From: Alkalihalobacillus sp. YIM B00296
Lineage (GTDB): Bacteria; Bacillota; Bacilli; Bacillales; Fictibacillaceae
Length of the DNA stretch: 55,819 nt
Assembly (NCBI RefSeq): GCF_020179385.1
Contig: NZ_JAIBLJ010000024.1
Span: forward strand, 1-55,819
Direction of reading: 5' to 3'
Shown here: positions 17,637-29,962 of the stretch, one piece after another
Numbering within the stretch: position 1 is the stretch's first letter
Layout of the letters: each line of letters begins with the position of its first letter
Made by a program: the position numbers and the translations under genes
The notes under the pieces: generated by a model
The model's input: only the letters and a program-made list of their open reading frames with translations
Told to the model about the DNA's origin: nothing
Databases searched by the model: none

Positions 17637-17799
17637 ACTCTAACAGATGGCATCTGGTAGATTTTCTGCCCGGATGTTAAAGTGCAGGGTATGAAGGGAA
17701 CAAAGTATCCACCTATATAAACATGGTGTATGCTTCATTTTTCTAGTTGATATAACTAGTTGCTTTACGATACTATGCTGGATTTGAGGGGTGAATCAG

Positions 17800-20700
17800 T
17801 TGACAGGTCAACTCATTCAGTTTGGACGCCACCGCCAACGGAGAAGCTATGCAAGAATTAATGAAGTTTTGGAACTTCCAAACCTCATTGAAATCCAAAC
17901 TTCCTCCTATCAATGGTTTCTTGATGAGGGTTTGAGAGAGATGTTCCACGACATTTCTCCAATTGAGGATTTCACAGGTAACTTAGTGCTTGAATTCATC
18001 GATTATAGTTTAGGAGAGCCTAAGTATTCTGTAGAGGAGTCCAAGGAGCGAGACGTCACCTATGCCGCTCCGCTTCGTGTTAAGGTACGCCTGATTAACA
18101 AAGAGACAGGTGAAGTGAAAGAACAAGAAGTGTTCATGGGAGATTTCCCTTTGATGACGGACACAGGTACTTTCATCATCAACGGAGCAGAACGTGTAAT
18201 CGTCTCACAACTCGTTCGTTCACCGAGCGTTTATTACAATCAAAAATTGGACAAAAACGGCAAGAGAGGTTTCACAGCTACGGTAATTCCAAACCGAGGT
18301 GCATGGTTAGAACTTGAAACAGATGCTAAAGATGTTGTCCATGTTCGGATCGACCGTACTCGTAAAATACCGGTAACGGTCTTGTTGCGTGCATTAGGGT
18401 TTGGTTCTGATCAAGAAATCATCGATTTGCTAGGGGAAGATGAGTACCTTCGTAATTCACTAGAAAAAGATAATACAGAAGGTACAGAAAAAGCGCTTCT
18501 TGAAATTTATGAGCGTTTACGTCCAGGAGAACCCCCTACAGTTGATAATGCTAAAAGTCTATTAGAGTCCCGTTTCTTTGATCCGAAGCGTTATGATCTC
18601 GCGAACGTTGGACGCTATAAGATTAACAAAAAGCTTCATATCAAGAACCGCTTATTCAATCAGCGCTTAGCTGAAACAATTGCAGATCCTGAAACGGGCG
18701 AAGTGATCGCTGAAGAAGGAACGGTACTTGATCGTCGTCTTCTTGAACGAATCCTTCCAGCTTTAGAAAAAGATGAAGCATTTAAAGAAGTTACACCTGC
18801 TGGCGGAGTGATTGAAGATGAACCAGTCCGACTTCAATCTATTAAAATATACTCTCCTGTCGAAGGTGAGCAGGACCAGGTGATCAACGTGATCGGAAAC
18901 GGTCAGATCGACCGTACAATCAAAAACACCACGCCAGCTGACATCATTGCCTCAATCAACTATTTCTTCAACCTATTGCATGGTGTAGGGCTGACGGATG
19001 ATATCGATCATCTTGGCAACCGTCGTCTCCGTTCTGTAGGAGAACTTTTACAAAACCAATTCCGTATTGGGCTATCCCGTATGGAGCGGGTTGTCCGTGA
19101 GCGTATGTCAATCCAAGATACGAATGCGATCACGCCGCAAGCTCTCATCAACATCAGACCGGTGATTGCATCGATAAAAGAGTTTTTTGGAAGCTCACAG
19201 CTCTCTCAGTTCATGGATCAGACAAATCCATTGGCAGAGCTTACGCATAAACGTCGTTTATCTGCATTGGGTCCTGGTGGTTTGACGCGGGAACGCGCTG
19301 GATTCGAAGTCCGTGATGTTCACTACTCCCACTATGGCCGTATGTGTCCGATCGAAACGCCTGAAGGCCCGAACATCGGATTGATCAACTCTCTATCGAG
19401 CTATGCTAAGGTCAACGAATATGGATTCATTGAAACGCCTTATCGCCGTGTCGACCCTGAAACAGGGAAAGTGACGGCTCAAATCGATTATTTGACGGCC
19501 GATGAACAAGATAATTACGTCGTTGCACAGGCAAACGCAAAGCTTGCTGAAGACGGATCATTTGTCGATGAAGAGGTCATCGCGCGTTACCGCGACCAGA
19601 ACACGATCGCAAAACGCGACAAGATCGATTATATGGATGTATCCCCTAAACAGGTCGTCTCTGCAGCGACCGCATGTATCCCGTTCCTTGAGAACGATGA
19701 CTCTAACCGAGCATTGATGGGAGCGAACATGCAGCGTCAAGCAGTGCCTTTGATGGTTCCTGAGTCACCGATTGTCGGAACAGGAATGGAACACGTTTCT
19801 GCCAAAGACTCCGGGGCTGCTGTCATATGTAGACATGAAGGGATTGTCGAGAAGGTTTCTGCTGCTCGGGTATATGTACGCCGCATCGAAACTGTGGACG
19901 GTAAAGAAGTAAAAGGTGACCTTGATCGTTATAACTTGATGAAATTCGTCCGTTCAAACCAGGGTACTTGCTATAACCAACGCCCGATTGTCAGTCAGGG
20001 AGACCGAGTAACCAAAGGTGAAATCCTGGCTGATGGGCCATCGATGGAACTTGGTGAACTTGCCCTTGGACGTAACGTACTCGTAGGATTCATGACATGG
20101 GACGGATACAACTACGAGGATGCGGTCATCATGAGCGAACGCCTTGTAAAAGATGATGTCTATACTTCCATTCATATTGAGGAATACGAATCTGAAGCCC
20201 GTGATACAAAGCTAGGACCAGAAGAAATCACACGTGACATCCCCAATGTAGGTGAAGATGCACTGAAGAACCTTGATGAACGTGGAATCATTCGTGTCGG
20301 TGCTGAAGTGAAAGATGGAGATATTCTTGTCGGTAAAGTTACGCCAAAAGGTGTAACAGAACTGACTGCTGAAGAACGTCTCCTACATGCGATCTTCGGT
20401 GAAAAAGCCCGCGAAGTCCGCGATACATCACTTCGTGTACCTCATGGCGGGGACGGTATCGTTCATGATGTGAAAGTATTCAACCGTGAAGACGGGGATG
20501 AATTGCCTCCAGGAGTCAACCAGCTCGTTCGTGCTTATATCGTACAGAAGCGTAAGATCCATGAGGGCGATAAGATGGCTGGCCGTCACGGTAACAAGGG
20601 TGTTATCTCAAGAATTCTGCCTGAAGAAGATATGCCGTATCTTCCAGATGGCACACCGATCGATATCATGTTGAACCCGTTAGGGGTGCCATCACGTATG

Positions 20701-21342
20701 AATATCGGTCAGGTATTGGAACTTCACCTCGGTATGGCGGCTAGACAGCTGAAACTTCATATGGCTACGCCTGTATTTGACGGAGCACGTGAAGAAGATG
20801 TCTGGGAAACGCTCGATGAAGCTGGTCTTTCAAGAGATGGTAAATCAGTGCTTTACGATGGTCGAACAGGAGAACCATTCGATAACCGTATCTCTGTCGG
20901 AGTCATGTATATGATCAAACTTGCTCACATGGTAGACGATAAGCTGCACGCTCGTTCTACGGGACCTTACTCACTCGTAACCCAGCAGCCACTTGGTGGT
21001 AAAGCGCAGTTCGGTGGACAGCGTTTCGGTGAGATGGAGGTTTGGGCGCTTGAAGCATACGGCGCAGCCTATACGCTTCAGGAAATCCTCACAGTGAAGT
21101 CCGATGATGTTGTCGGCCGTGTGAAGACGTACGAAGCGATCGTCAAAGGCGAAAACGTCCCAGAACCAGGTGTTCCTGAGTCCTTCAAAGTCTTGATCAA
21201 AGAACTTCAGAGCCTTGGAATGGATGTCAAGATGCTTACAAGTGATGAACAAGAAATCGAAATGCGTGAACTGGATGATGAAGATGAAAGCTCTAACGAT
21301 AAATTGAACTTGAACGTAGAAACCCAATCTGTCGGTGAATAA
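17800..21342 (+). CDS. rpoB: DNA-directed RNA polymerase beta subunit
   Basis: RpoB forms one pincer of the polymerase and part of the active site. The 1180-residue protein matches Bacillus length and order, with the rifampicin pocket segment [20 protein letters not shown] starting at residue 467 in wild-type form, and the conserved EDGD/GDK motifs towards the C-terminus ([18 protein letters not shown]). I chose the TTG at 17800, giving [11 protein letters not shown] as in B. subtilis, with GAGGGG eight or so bases upstream. The GTG at 17791 overlaps this ribosome binding site. rpoC follows 35 bases downstream. Confidence 0.98.
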   Translation: MTGQLIQFGRHRQRRSYARINEVLELPNLIEIQTSSYQWFLDEGLREMFHDISPIEDFTGNLVLEFIDYSLGEPKYSVEESKERDVTYAAPLRVKVRLINKETGEVKEQEVFMGDFPLMTDTGTFIINGAERVIVSQLVRSPSVYYNQKLDKNGKRGFTATVIPNRGAWLELETDAKDVVHVRIDRTRKIPVTVLLRALGFGSDQEIIDLLGEDEYLRNSLEKDNTEGTEKALLEIYERLRPGEPPTVDNAKSLLESRFFDPKRYDLANVGRYKINKKLHIKNRLFNQRLAETIADPETGEVIAEEGTVLDRRLLERILPALEKDEAFKEVTPAGGVIEDEPVRLQSIKIYSPVEGEQDQVINVIGNGQIDRTIKNTTPADIIASINYFFNLLHGVGLTDDIDHLGNRRLRSVGELLQNQFRIGLSRMERVVRERMSIQDTNAITPQALINIRPVIASIKEFFGSSQLSQFMDQTNPLAELTHKRRLSALGPGGLTRERAGFEVRDVHYSHYGRMCPIETPEGPNIGLINSLSSYAKVNEYGFIETPYRRVDPETGKVTAQIDYLTADEQDNYVVAQANAKLAEDGSFVDEEVIARYRDQNTIAKRDKIDYMDVSPKQVVSAATACIPFLENDDSNRALMGANMQRQAVPLMVPESPIVGTGMEHVSAKDSGAAVICRHEGIVEKVSAARVYVRRIETVDGKEVKGDLDRYNLMKFVRSNQGTCYNQRPIVSQGDRVTKGEILADGPSMELGELALGRNVLVGFMTWDGYNYEDAVIMSERLVKDDVYTSIHIEEYESEARDTKLGPEEITRDIPNVGEDALKNLDERGIIRVGAEVKDGDILVGKVTPKGVTELTAEERLLHAIFGEKAREVRDTSLRVPHGGDGIVHDVKVFNREDGDELPPGVNQLVRAYIVQKRKIHEGDKMAGRHGNKGVISRILPEEDMPYLPDGTPIDIMLNPLGVPSRMNIGQVLELHLGMAARQLKLHMATPVFDGAREEDVWETLDEAGLSRDGKSVLYDGRTGEPFDNRISVGVMYMIKLAHMVDDKLHARSTGPYSLVTQQPLGGKAQFGGQRFGEMEVWALEAYGAAYTLQEILTVKSDDVVGRVKTYEAIVKGENVPEPGVPESFKVLIKELQSLGMDVKMLTSDEQEIEMRELDDEDESSNDKLNLNVETQSVGE

Positions 21343-21377
21343 GGGTATAGCAGCATATCATAAGGGAGGTAGACCCC

Positions 21378-24300
21378 TTGATCGATGTAAATAACTTTGA
21401 GTATATGAAAATAGGTCTTGCTTCACCTGATAAAATCCGCTCCTGGTCTCGTGGTGAAGTCAAGAAACCGGAAACGATTAACTACCGTACGTTGAAGCCG
21501 GAGAAAGACGGGCTTTTCTGTGAAAGAATTTTCGGTCCGCAAAAAGACTGGGAATGTCACTGTGGTAAATACAAACGAGTCCGCTATAAGGGTGTCGTTT
21601 GTGACCGCTGTGGGGTAGAAGTTACACGTGCAAAAGTCCGACGTGAACGAATGGGACATATCGAACTTGCGGCACCTGTCTCTCATATCTGGTACTTCAA
21701 AGGAATCCCGAGCAGAATGGGCCTTGTACTCGATATGTCACCTAGAGCACTTGAAGAAGTGATTTATTTCGCTTCCTGGGTAGTGACAGATCCGGGTGAA
21801 ACACCACTTGAGAAGAAGCAACTTTTATCTGAAAAAGAATACCGTTCATACCGCGAAAAGTATGGACAGGGATTCACTGCACAAATGGGTGCGGAGTCAA
21901 TCAAGAAGCTTCTTGAAGATATCGACCTCGATAAAGAAGTGAATGTCCTGAAAGAAGAACTGAAGACGGCTCAAGGACAAAGACGTACACGTGCAATCAA
22001 GCGTCTTGAAGTGCTTGAAGCGTTCCGTCATTCAGGAAACCTTACGTCATGGATGATTTTAGAAGTGTTGCCGGTCATCCCGCCAGAACTTCGTCCGATG
22101 GTTCAATTGGACGGTGGTCGTTTTGCGACTTCCGATCTTAATGATTTATACCGTCGAGTCATCAACCGTAACAACCGTCTGAAGCGACTATTGGATCTTG
22201 GCGCGCCGAACATCATTGTCCAAAATGAAAAGCGTATGCTCCAGGAAGCGGTAGATGCATTGATCGACAACGGACGCCGAGGAAGACCTGTAACGGGACC
22301 AGGAAACCGTCCATTGAAGTCCCTCTCCCATATGTTGAAGGGGAAACAAGGTCGTTTCCGTCAGAACCTGCTTGGTAAACGAGTCGACTATTCTGGTCGT
22401 TCCGTTATCGTTGTAGGTCCGAACCTGAAGATGTATCAGTGTGGCCTCCCGAAGGAGATGGCACTTGAACTGTTCAAGCCTTTCGTCATGAAGGAATTGG
22501 TCAATAAAGGCCTTGCTCATAATATTAAGAGTGCCAAGCGTAAAGTTGAACGCGTCCAGCCTGAAGTATGGGATGTACTGGAAGAGGTCATCAAAGAGCA
22601 CCCAGTTCTATTGAACCGTGCACCTACACTTCACCGTTTGGGAATCCAGGCATTCGAACCGACATTGGTCGAAGGGCGTGCAATCCGTCTTCACCCATTA
22701 GTATGTACTGCATACAATGCGGACTTTGATGGAGACCAGATGGCTGTCCACGTGCCATTATCAGCTGAAGCACAAGCGGAAGCTCGCATCTTGATGCTTG
22801 CTGCACAGAACATTCTGAACCCGAAAGATGGCAAGCCGGTTGTAACACCGTCTCAGGATATGGTATTAGGTAACTACTACCTTACTCTTGAGCGAAAAGG
22901 TGCGATCGGGGAAGGAATGATCGTCAACGATACGAATGAAGCCTTGACGGCATACCAAAATGGTTATGTCCATCTTCACACTCGTGTCGCAATCCCGGCG
23001 AAAGCGCTCGGAAAAGGATCATTCACTGAAGAGCAAAACCGCAAATTATTAATCACGACAATCGGTAAGTTGATTTTCAATGAAATCTTACCGCCGTCAT
23101 TCCCTTACATCAATGAGCCGACGGAGTATAACTTGGAAGTAGCAACACCTGAGAAGTACTTTATCGATCCGACCGTTGATTTGAAAGAGGAACTTGATAA
23201 ACGCGAATTGATTCCACCTTTCAAGAAAGGTATCTTAGGAAAAATCATCGCTGAGGTATTCAAACGATTCAAAATCACTGAAACCTCTCGAATGCTTGAC
23301 CGAATGAAGGATTTAGGATTCAAATACGCGACTAAAGCAGGTATCACTGTTGGTGTATCTGATATCGTCGTCCTTTCTGAAAAGAAGGAAATCCTTGAAG
23401 AAGCGGAAGAGAAAGTCACTAAAGTATTACAGCAGTTCCGTCGAGGGCTCATTACAGAAGAAGAACGTTATGATCGTGTCATTTCCATCTGGAGTAACGC
23501 GAAAGATGCAATCCAAGAAAAGCTGATGGTTTCCTTGGATCCATATAACCCGATCTTCATGATGAGTGATTCAGGTGCCCGTGGTAACGCATCTAACTTT
23601 ACACAGCTTGCTGGAATGCGTGGACTGATGGCCAACCCGGCTGGACAGATCATTGAACTTCCGATTAAATCCAGTTTCCGTGAAGGTCTTACGGTCCTTG
23701 AATACTTCATCTCCACGCACGGTGCTCGTAAAGGTCTTGCCGATACAGCACTTAAGACAGCCGACTCAGGCTATCTGACTCGTCGTCTTGTAGACGTTGC
23801 CCAGGATGTAATCGTCCGTGAAAAAGATTGTGGAACCGATCGAGGTCTGACTGTCCGGGCGATTAAAGAAGGAAATGAAGTTATTGAACCACTTGAGGAA
23901 AGATTGATTGGCCGAGTGGCATTCAAGACCATCCATCATCCTGAAAATGATTCTGTCATTGTCGGACGTAACGACTTGATCACAGAGGACATTGCGAAAG
24001 AAATCATCGACCTGGGAATTGAAGAGGTCGTTATCCGTTCGGCGTTCACATGTAACACTCGCCACGGTGTATGTAACCTATGTTATGGACGAAATCTCGC
24101 AACCGGTACTGAGGTGGAAGTGGGAGAAGCTGTCGGTATCATCGCTGCTCAATCAATCGGTGAGCCAGGAACACAGCTTACAATGCGTACATTCCATACA
24201 GGCGGGGTTGCGGGAGACGACATCACTCAAGGTCTCCCTCGTATCCAGGAATTGTTTGAGGCGCGTAACCCGAAAGGTCAAGCGGTCATTTCTGAACTTG

Positions 24301-25001
24301 ATGGAACGGTTACAGCGATCAATGAAATTCGGGATAAGCGTGAAATCACTGTTCAAGGTGAAGTGGAAAGCCGTTCTTACACGATCCCTTACGGTGCACG
24401 TATCAAAGTGAAAGTAGACGATAAGATTGTAGCAGGCCAAGAACTGACGGAAGGTTCGATCGATCCGAAAGAATTGATGAAAGTTTCTGGTGTTGACGCA
24501 GTCCAGAACTACTTGCTTCGCGAAGTACAGAAAGTATACCGTATGCAAGGGGTAGAAATCGGTGATAAGCACGTTGAGGTAATGGTCCGTCAAATGATGC
24601 GTAAAGTCCGTGTCATCGAAGCTGGAGATACAAACGTCTTACCAGGATCGCTTGTCGACATCAACCAATTCACAGATGTCAACACGCAAGTCCTGTTAGA
24701 AGGCGGTCAACCAGCTACAGGGCGGCCAATTCTGCTCGGAATTACAAAAGCATCTCTTGAAACCGAGTCATTCTTATCAGCAGCTTCCTTCCAGGAAACG
24801 ACGCGTGTCCTGACTGATGCAGCGATCAAAGGTAAGCGAGATGAGTTGCTCGGACTGAAAGAGAATGTGATCATCGGCAAGCTTGTACCAGCTGGAACAG
24901 GGATGGCACGCTACCGTAACATCGTGCCAACAGGCGGGGAAACCGAATTGGAACCGACTGAAGAATCTGTTCCTGCAGAAGAATTAGTCACACAAGATTA
25001 A
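21378..25001 (+). CDS. rpoC: DNA-directed RNA polymerase beta' subunit
   Basis: RpoC carries the catalytic magnesium site: NADFDGD lies at residues 447-453. The N-terminal zinc finger ([19 protein letters not shown]) and the second zinc site ([13 protein letters not shown]) are intact, as are the bridge-helix and trigger-loop regions ([12 protein letters not shown]). Length is 1207 residues, and like other Firmicutes it lacks the large E. coli trigger-loop insertion. The start is TTG 21378, preceded by AAGGGAGGT and giving [13 protein letters not shown]. It is co-transcribed with rpoB. Confidence 0.98.
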   Translation: MIDVNNFEYMKIGLASPDKIRSWSRGEVKKPETINYRTLKPEKDGLFCERIFGPQKDWECHCGKYKRVRYKGVVCDRCGVEVTRAKVRRERMGHIELAAPVSHIWYFKGIPSRMGLVLDMSPRALEEVIYFASWVVTDPGETPLEKKQLLSEKEYRSYREKYGQGFTAQMGAESIKKLLEDIDLDKEVNVLKEELKTAQGQRRTRAIKRLEVLEAFRHSGNLTSWMILEVLPVIPPELRPMVQLDGGRFATSDLNDLYRRVINRNNRLKRLLDLGAPNIIVQNEKRMLQEAVDALIDNGRRGRPVTGPGNRPLKSLSHMLKGKQGRFRQNLLGKRVDYSGRSVIVVGPNLKMYQCGLPKEMALELFKPFVMKELVNKGLAHNIKSAKRKVERVQPEVWDVLEEVIKEHPVLLNRAPTLHRLGIQAFEPTLVEGRAIRLHPLVCTAYNADFDGDQMAVHVPLSAEAQAEARILMLAAQNILNPKDGKPVVTPSQDMVLGNYYLTLERKGAIGEGMIVNDTNEALTAYQNGYVHLHTRVAIPAKALGKGSFTEEQNRKLLITTIGKLIFNEILPPSFPYINEPTEYNLEVATPEKYFIDPTVDLKEELDKRELIPPFKKGILGKIIAEVFKRFKITETSRMLDRMKDLGFKYATKAGITVGVSDIVVLSEKKEILEEAEEKVTKVLQQFRRGLITEEERYDRVISIWSNAKDAIQEKLMVSLDPYNPIFMMSDSGARGNASNFTQLAGMRGLMANPAGQIIELPIKSSFREGLTVLEYFISTHGARKGLADTALKTADSGYLTRRLVDVAQDVIVREKDCGTDRGLTVRAIKEGNEVIEPLEERLIGRVAFKTIHHPENDSVIVGRNDLITEDIAKEIIDLGIEEVVIRSAFTCNTRHGVCNLCYGRNLATGTEVEVGEAVGIIAAQSIGEPGTQLTMRTFHTGGVAGDDITQGLPRIQELFEARNPKGQAVISELDGTVTAINEIRDKREITVQGEVESRSYTIPYGARIKVKVDDKIVAGQELTEGSIDPKELMKVSGVDAVQNYLLREVQKVYRMQGVEIGDKHVEVMVRQMMRKVRVIEAGDTNVLPGSLVDINQFTDVNTQVLLEGGQPATGRPILLGITKASLETESFLSAASFQETTRVLTDAAIKGKRDELLGLKENVIIGKLVPAGTGMARYRNIVPTGGETELEPTEESVPAEELVTQD

Positions 25002-25008
25002 TTGTTTG

Positions 25009-25037
25009 TTGACAACATTTTTCAACTCTGATAATAT
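25009..25037 (+). promoter_or_regulatory. Sigma-A type promoter for rplGB and the str cluster
   Basis: TTGACA (25009-25014), 17-base spacer, TAATAT (25032-25037). It starts seven bases after the rpoC stop codon. Confidence 0.8.
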
Positions 25038-25087
25038 AACGGAGTGCTTTCATATAACCTGTTAAACTTTGGAGGATATCTGAACAA

Positions 25088-25336
25088 ATGTCTTATGAAA
25101 AAGTAACGCAGGCCACAAATTTTATTGTTGGCACCAAGCAAACAATAAAAGCCCTTCAGAATGGGGAAGTGAAAGAGCTAATCGTTGCAAATGATGCAGA
25201 TCAGCGTGTAACGATTAAAGTCGTTCACATCGCAAGAGAAAAAAGCGTTCCTGTCACAAACGTTGACTCGATGAAAAAGCTTGGCAAAGCTTGTGGGATT
25301 GATGTTGGGGCTGCAACGGTTGCGATAATAGGATAA
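25088..25336 (+). CDS. rplGB: L7Ae-family K-turn-binding protein (YbxF, RplGB)
   Basis: The 82-residue product is a member of the L7Ae/L30e/S12e family that binds kink-turn RNA. It shows the family core: [36 protein letters not shown] and a VGAATVAII tail. In B. subtilis YbxF binds K-turns but its cellular target is uncertain. ATG 25088 follows GGAGGA. It sits between rpoC and rpsL as in other Bacilli and has its own promoter and a strong hairpin after it. Confidence 0.92.
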   Translation: MSYEKVTQATNFIVGTKQTIKALQNGEVKELIVANDADQRVTIKVVHIAREKSVPVTNVDSMKKLGKACGIDVGAATVAIIG

Positions 25337-25339
25337 AAT

Positions 25340-25382
25340 GTTTTTGCCAGGGCTGTTTAGCCCTGCGCAAAAACTTTATTTT
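25340..25382 (+). terminator. Hairpin/terminator between rplGB and rpsL
   Basis: GTTTTTGC-C-AGGGCT pairs with AGCCCT-G-C-GCAAAAAC around a GTTT loop (about 25340-25374), followed by TTTATTTT. The stem is about 14 pairs. Because rpsL has no obvious promoter downstream of it, it may be a leaky terminator or attenuator. Confidence 0.65.
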
Positions 25383-25447
25383 GTCCAAAAATGAACCACC
25401 TGGATGTGTGGGCTAGGAAATACAAGTATTAGAAGGGAGGATATAAA

Positions 25448-25870
25448 ATGCCTACTATTAACCAACTGGTACGTAAGGGTCGTCATTCAAAAGGTAAGAA
25501 ATCTGACTCACCAGCACTTAACAAAGGCTACAACAGCTTCAAGAAAGTGAATACTGATCTTTCTTCTCCGCAAAAGCGCGGTGTTTGTACACGTGTTGGT
25601 ACAATGACACCTAAGAAGCCGAACTCTGCACTTCGTAAGTATGCGCGTGTCCGTTTGACTAACCAGATCGAAGTTACAGCTTACATTCCTGGAATTGGTC
25701 ACAACCTACAAGAACACAGTGTTGTGCTTATCCGCGGAGGTCGTGTCAAAGACTTACCGGGAGTACGTTACCACATCGTTCGTGGTGCACTCGATACTGC
25801 TGGAGTCAATGACCGTAGACAGGGCCGTTCTAAGTATGGAACGAAGAAGCCTAAAGATGAAAAGAAATAA
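25448..25870 (+). CDS. rpsL: 30S ribosomal protein S12
   Basis: S12 sits at the decoding centre and governs accuracy; it is the classic streptomycin target. The 140-residue product begins [12 protein letters not shown] and contains the [11 protein letters not shown] loop (Lys 56/57) and [11 protein letters not shown] in unmutated form, predicting streptomycin sensitivity at this locus. ATG 25448 follows GGGAGG. It is the first gene of the str cluster. Confidence 0.97.
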   Translation: MPTINQLVRKGRHSKGKKSDSPALNKGYNSFKKVNTDLSSPQKRGVCTRVGTMTPKKPNSALRKYARVRLTNQIEVTAYIPGIGHNLQEHSVVLIRGGRVKDLPGVRYHIVRGALDTAGVNDRRQGRSKYGTKKPKDEKK

Positions 25871-25889
25871 TAGGTAGTTCACATTGTCA

Positions 25890-25935
25890 GTTCAAAAGTC
25901 ATCAAATGATGAACGGTGTACCATCGCTTTTGAAC
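25890..25935 (+). other. Structured spacer between rpsL and rpsG
   Basis: GTTCAAAAG (25890-25898) pairs perfectly with CTTTTGAAC (25927-25935). Inside, TCATCAAATGATGA and CGGTGTACCATCG can each form a small hairpin, so the whole may fold as a three-way junction. In E. coli S7 regulates the str operon by binding the rpsL-rpsG spacer; whether this does the same is not known. Confidence 0.6.
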
Positions 25936-25976
25936 ACTCACAATAATTTTAACAACGATTGAAAGGAGGGGACTAC

Positions 25977-26447
25977 ATGCCTCGTAAAGGACCTGTAGAA
26001 CGTCGTGATGTATTGCCAGATCCAATTTATAAATCTAAACTTGTGACACGCCTTATCAACAAAATCATGGTTGATGGAAAAAGAGGTGTAGCGCAAACGA
26101 TTTTATATAATGCGTTCAACATCGTACAAGAGAAAACAAACCAGGATCCAATGGAAGTACTTGACCAAGCACTTAAGAATATCATGCCAGTTCTTGAAGT
26201 AAGAGCTCGTCGTGTTGGTGGTGCAAACTATCAAGTACCAGTTGAAGTACGCCCAGAGCGTCGTTCAACACTTGGACTTCGTTGGTTAGTTAACTACTCT
26301 CGTCTTCGTGGAGAAAAAACGATGGAAGAGAGACTAGCATACGAAATCATGGATGCAGCCAACAACACTGGTGCTTCTGTCAAGAAGCGTGAAGACATGC
26401 ATAAGATGGCTGAAGCGAACAAAGCATTCGCTCACTATCGTTGGTAA
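25977..26447 (+). CDS. rpsG: 30S ribosomal protein S7
   Basis: S7 nucleates assembly of the 30S head and lines the E site. The 156-residue protein begins [16 protein letters not shown] and contains the conserved [16 protein letters not shown] stretch. I chose the ATG at 25977 behind AAAGGAGGG; an upstream in-frame ATG at 25959 lies before that site. fusA follows 51 bases downstream. Confidence 0.97.
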   Translation: MPRKGPVERRDVLPDPIYKSKLVTRLINKIMVDGKRGVAQTILYNAFNIVQEKTNQDPMEVLDQALKNIMPVLEVRARRVGGANYQVPVEVRPERRSTLGLRWLVNYSRLRGEKTMEERLAYEIMDAANNTGASVKKREDMHKMAEANKAFAHYRW

Positions 26448-26498
26448 GATAAGAGAAAACAAACTATCAATCATATTCGAAGGAAGGAGAAAGACCCT

Positions 26499-28577
26499 AT
26501 GGCAAGAGAGTTCTCCTTGAAAGATACACGTAATATCGGGATTATGGCTCACATTGATGCCGGTAAGACAACTACGACTGAACGTATCTTATTTTATACA
26601 GGTCGTATCCACAAAATTGGTGAAACTCACGAGGGAGCTTCACAAATGGACTGGATGGAGCAGGAACAAGAGCGCGGAATTACAATCACTTCCGCTGCTA
26701 CTACTGCACAATGGAAAGACCATCGTATTAATATCATCGACACACCAGGACACGTAGACTTCACAGTTGAAGTTGAGCGTTCATTACGTGTATTAGACGG
26801 AGCAGTAGCGGTTCTTGATGCTCAATCTGGTGTTGAACCGCAAACAGAAACAGTATGGCGTCAAGCGACGACATACCATGTACCACGTATCGTGTTCATC
26901 AATAAGATGGACAAAATCGGAGCAGACTTCATCTACTCACTTGGAACACTTCGTGAGCGCCTAGGTGCTAACGCACATGCGATCCAGCTTCCAATCGGTG
27001 CTGAGGATGACTTCGAAGGTATCATCGACCTTGTAGAAATGAAAGCTTACTTCTATGAGGATGATCTTGGAACCCGTACACAAGCAGGTGAAATTCCTGA
27101 TGAGTACAAAGAACTTGCTGAGGAATATCACGGAAACCTTGTTGAAGCAGTAGCTGAATTAGATGAAGATCTAATGATGAAATACCTAGAAGGTGAAGAG
27201 CTTACAGTTGAAGAGCTGAAAGCTGGTATCCGTAAAGGTACTGTTGACGTTGAATTCTACCCAGTTCTTTGTGGTTCTGCATTTAAGAACAAGGGTGTTC
27301 AACTTGTACTGGATGCTACACTTGATTACTTACCATCTCCATTAGATGTACCGGCAATCAAAGGTTTCCTACCTGAGTCTGAAGAAGAAGTGACACGTGA
27401 GTCTGACGATAACGGTCCATTCGCTGCCTTGGCTTTCAAGGTTATGACTGACCCTTACGTTGGTAAGCTGACATTCTTCCGTGTGTACTCTGGTACACTT
27501 GATTCTGGATCATACATCAAGAACTCTACGAAGAATAAGCGTGAGCGTGTTGGACGTATCCTGCAAATGCACGCAAACTCTCGTGAAGAGATTTCAACTG
27601 TTTATGCAGGAGATATCGCTGCTGCCGTTGGATTGAAGGATACTTCTACTGGTGACACTCTCTGTGAAGAGAACGACATGGTAATCCTTGAATCAATGGA
27701 CTTCCCAGAGCCGGTTATCTCATTGTCTGTTGAGCCTAAATCCAAGGCTGACCAAGACAAGATGTCTATCGCTCTAGCTAAATTAGCGGAAGAAGATCCA
27801 ACATTCAAAACTGAAACGAACACGGAAACTGGACAAACGATCATTTCTGGAATGGGTGAACTTCACCTTGATATCATCGTTGACCGTATGCGTCGTGAGT
27901 TTAAAGTTGAAGCAAATGTTGGTGCTCCTCAAGTTGCTTACCGTGAAACAATCCGCAAAGGCGCGAAAGTTGAAGGTAAGTTCGTACGTCAATCCGGTGG
28001 ACGTGGACAATACGGACACGTTTGGATTGAATTCGAACCAAACGAAGAGGGTGCAGGATTTGAATTTCAGAACAAAATCGTCGGTGGGGTTGTACCACGT
28101 GAATACATTCCAGCGGTACAAAATGGAATCGAAGAAGCATTGCAGAACGGGATGATTGCGGGCTATCCAGTAATCGACCTTAAAGCAACAATCTATGATG
28201 GTTCATACCATGATGTCGACTCAAACGAAATGGCGTTCAAGATTGCGGGATCCATGGCATTGAAAAACGCTAAACAATATTGTTCTCCAGTTCTTCTTGA
28301 GCCGATGATGAAAGTTGAAGTCGTTGTACCTGAAGAATACATGGGAGATATCATGGGTGATGTAACTTCTCGCCGTGGTAGAGTCGAAGGTATGGAAGCC
28401 CGTGGTAATGCTCAAGTTATCCGTGCTATGGTACCACTATCTGAAATGTTCGGTTACGCAACTACCCTGCGTTCAAGAACGCAAGGGCGCGGAACTTACA
28501 CAATGCACTTTGAAAAGTACGAAGAAGTACCAAAGTCAATTTCAGAAGAAATCATCAAAAAAGTAAGCGGACAGTAA
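26499..28577 (+). CDS. fusA: Elongation factor G
   Basis: EF-G uses GTP to drive translocation and, with RRF, ribosome recycling. The 692-residue protein has the G1 motif AHIDAGKTT (about 17-25), the G2/switch II motifs RGITI and DTPGHVDF, the G4 NKMD, and the domain II-V sequence expected of bacterial EF-G, including [12 protein letters not shown]. Fusidic acid acts on this protein. ATG 26499 follows AGGAAGGAG. A long AT-rich hairpin separates it from tuf. Confidence 0.98.
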   Translation: MAREFSLKDTRNIGIMAHIDAGKTTTTERILFYTGRIHKIGETHEGASQMDWMEQEQERGITITSAATTAQWKDHRINIIDTPGHVDFTVEVERSLRVLDGAVAVLDAQSGVEPQTETVWRQATTYHVPRIVFINKMDKIGADFIYSLGTLRERLGANAHAIQLPIGAEDDFEGIIDLVEMKAYFYEDDLGTRTQAGEIPDEYKELAEEYHGNLVEAVAELDEDLMMKYLEGEELTVEELKAGIRKGTVDVEFYPVLCGSAFKNKGVQLVLDATLDYLPSPLDVPAIKGFLPESEEEVTRESDDNGPFAALAFKVMTDPYVGKLTFFRVYSGTLDSGSYIKNSTKNKRERVGRILQMHANSREEISTVYAGDIAAAVGLKDTSTGDTLCEENDMVILESMDFPEPVISLSVEPKSKADQDKMSIALAKLAEEDPTFKTETNTETGQTIISGMGELHLDIIVDRMRREFKVEANVGAPQVAYRETIRKGAKVEGKFVRQSGGRGQYGHVWIEFEPNEEGAGFEFQNKIVGGVVPREYIPAVQNGIEEALQNGMIAGYPVIDLKATIYDGSYHDVDSNEMAFKIAGSMALKNAKQYCSPVLLEPMMKVEVVVPEEYMGDIMGDVTSRRGRVEGMEARGNAQVIRAMVPLSEMFGYATTLRSRTQGRGTYTMHFEKYEEVPKSISEEIIKKVSGQ

Positions 28578-28617
28578 TCGTTTACGACTTGTACTAGGAA
28601 GTATATTTATTGTAAGC

Positions 28618-28650
28618 TAAGATAGGTAAAGTTAAACTTTATCTATCTTA
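28618..28650 (+). other. Long AT-rich hairpin between fusA and tuf
   Basis: TAAGATAGGTAAAGTT pairs with AACTTTATCTATCTTA, 16 pairs allowing one G-U, with an almost closed loop. An A-rich stretch, not a T run, follows on the plus strand. It may stabilise or process the tuf mRNA. Confidence 0.65.
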
Positions 28651-28697
28651 CAAATAAAAAACAACTATCTTTTATATTTAAAGGAGGAACATAACTC

Positions 28698-29888
28698 ATG
28701 GCAAAAGAAAAATTTGACCGTTCCAAAGACCACGTTAACATTGGTACAATTGGACACGTTGACCATGGTAAAACTACATTGACTGCAGCAATCACTACTG
28801 TACTTCACAAGAAGTCTGGTAAAGGTGAAGCTCGTGCATACGATCAAATCGATGGTGCTCCAGAAGAGCGTGAGCGTGGAATCACAATCGCTACTGCACA
28901 CGTTGAGTACGAAACAGACAACCGTCACTATGCACACGTTGACTGCCCAGGACACGCAGACTACGTTAAGAACATGATCACTGGTGCTGCACAAATGGAC
29001 GGCGGAATCCTTGTTGTTTCTGCTGCTGACGGCCCAATGCCACAAACTCGTGAGCACATTCTGCTTTCTCGTCAAGTAGGTGTACCTTACCTCGTTGTAT
29101 TCATGAACAAGTGTGACATGGTGGACGACGAAGAACTACTTGAACTAGTAGAAATGGAAGTACGTGACCTTCTTTCTGAGTATGACTTCCCTGGTGACGA
29201 TGTACCAGTAATCAAAGGTTCTGCTCTTAAAGCGCTTGAAGGAGAAGCTGAGTGGGAAGAGAAAATCTTCGAACTTATGAGTGCAGTTGATGAGTACATC
29301 CCAACTCCAGAACGTGACCACGACAAGCCATTCATGATGCCTGTTGAGGACGTATTCTCAATCACAGGACGTGGAACAGTTGCAACTGGCCGTGTTGAGC
29401 GTGGTAAAGTTAAAGTTGGAGACGAAGTTGAAATCCTTGGTCTAACTGAAGAGCCAAAGAAAACGACAGTAACTGGTGTAGAAATGTTCCGTAAGCTTCT
29501 CGACTATGCTGAAGCTGGTGACAACATCGGTGCACTACTTCGTGGTGTTTCCCGTGAAGACATCGAGCGTGGACAAGTACTTGTTCAACCTGGAACTGTT
29601 AAAGCTCACACTAAGTTCAAAGCTGAAGTTTATGTTCTATCTAAAGAAGAAGGTGGACGTCACACTCCATTCTTCGCTAACTACCGTCCACAGTTCTACT
29701 TCCGTACTACGGACGTAACTGGCACAATCGGTCTTCCAGAAGGAACTGAAATGGTTATGCCTGGAGACAACATTGAGATGACAGTAGAATTGATCGCTCC
29801 AATCGCGATCGAAGACGGCACAAAGTTCTCTATCCGTGAGGGTGGACGTACTGTAGGTGCTGGTGTAGTATCTTCTATCGTCGAATAA
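28698..29888 (+). CDS. tuf: Elongation factor Tu
   Basis: EF-Tu brings aminoacyl-tRNA to the ribosome. The 396-residue protein has GHVDHGKT at 19-26, [16 protein letters not shown] and the three-domain EF-Tu sequence to the end. Codon use is strongly biased to GTA, CGT and CTT type codons, as expected for one of the most abundant proteins. ATG 28698 follows AAAGGAGG. A strong terminator follows, so the S10 cluster is transcribed separately. Confidence 0.98.
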   Translation: MAKEKFDRSKDHVNIGTIGHVDHGKTTLTAAITTVLHKKSGKGEARAYDQIDGAPEERERGITIATAHVEYETDNRHYAHVDCPGHADYVKNMITGAAQMDGGILVVSAADGPMPQTREHILLSRQVGVPYLVVFMNKCDMVDDEELLELVEMEVRDLLSEYDFPGDDVPVIKGSALKALEGEAEWEEKIFELMSAVDEYIPTPERDHDKPFMMPVEDVFSITGRGTVATGRVERGKVKVGDEVEILGLTEEPKKTTVTGVEMFRKLLDYAEAGDNIGALLRGVSREDIERGQVLVQPGTVKAHTKFKAEVYVLSKEEGGRHTPFFANYRPQFYFRTTDVTGTIGLPEGTEMVMPGDNIEMTVELIAPIAIEDGTKFSIREGGRTVGAGVVSSIVE

Positions 29889-29899
29889 TAGAATTGGAA

Positions 29900-29930
29900 A
29901 GCACTCCGTATTTGCGGAGTGCTTTTTTTT
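29900..29930 (+). terminator. Intrinsic terminator after tuf
   Basis: AGCACTCCG (29900-29908) pairs perfectly with CGGAGTGCT (29914-29922), then T8. Confidence 0.95.
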
Positions 29931-29962
29931 GGATATTTTAAGTTGTTACCATAATCTTGGAT

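Larger units (their letters stand above)
17345..17799. other. Long leader region upstream of rpoB
   Basis: This 455-base gap holds two promoter candidates (17341 and 17468), stacked hairpins and an intrinsic terminator about 160 bases before rpoB. No gene is present. Confidence 0.8.

Noticed and set aside
17791-17799. GTG start for rpoB
   Set aside because: It overlaps the ribosome binding site; the TTG at 17800 gives the conserved N-terminus.
28665-29075. Minus-strand open frame of 136 codons across tuf
   Set aside because: It is a shadow of the strongly codon-biased tuf gene; the product is Cys/Val/Ser-rich without any domain.
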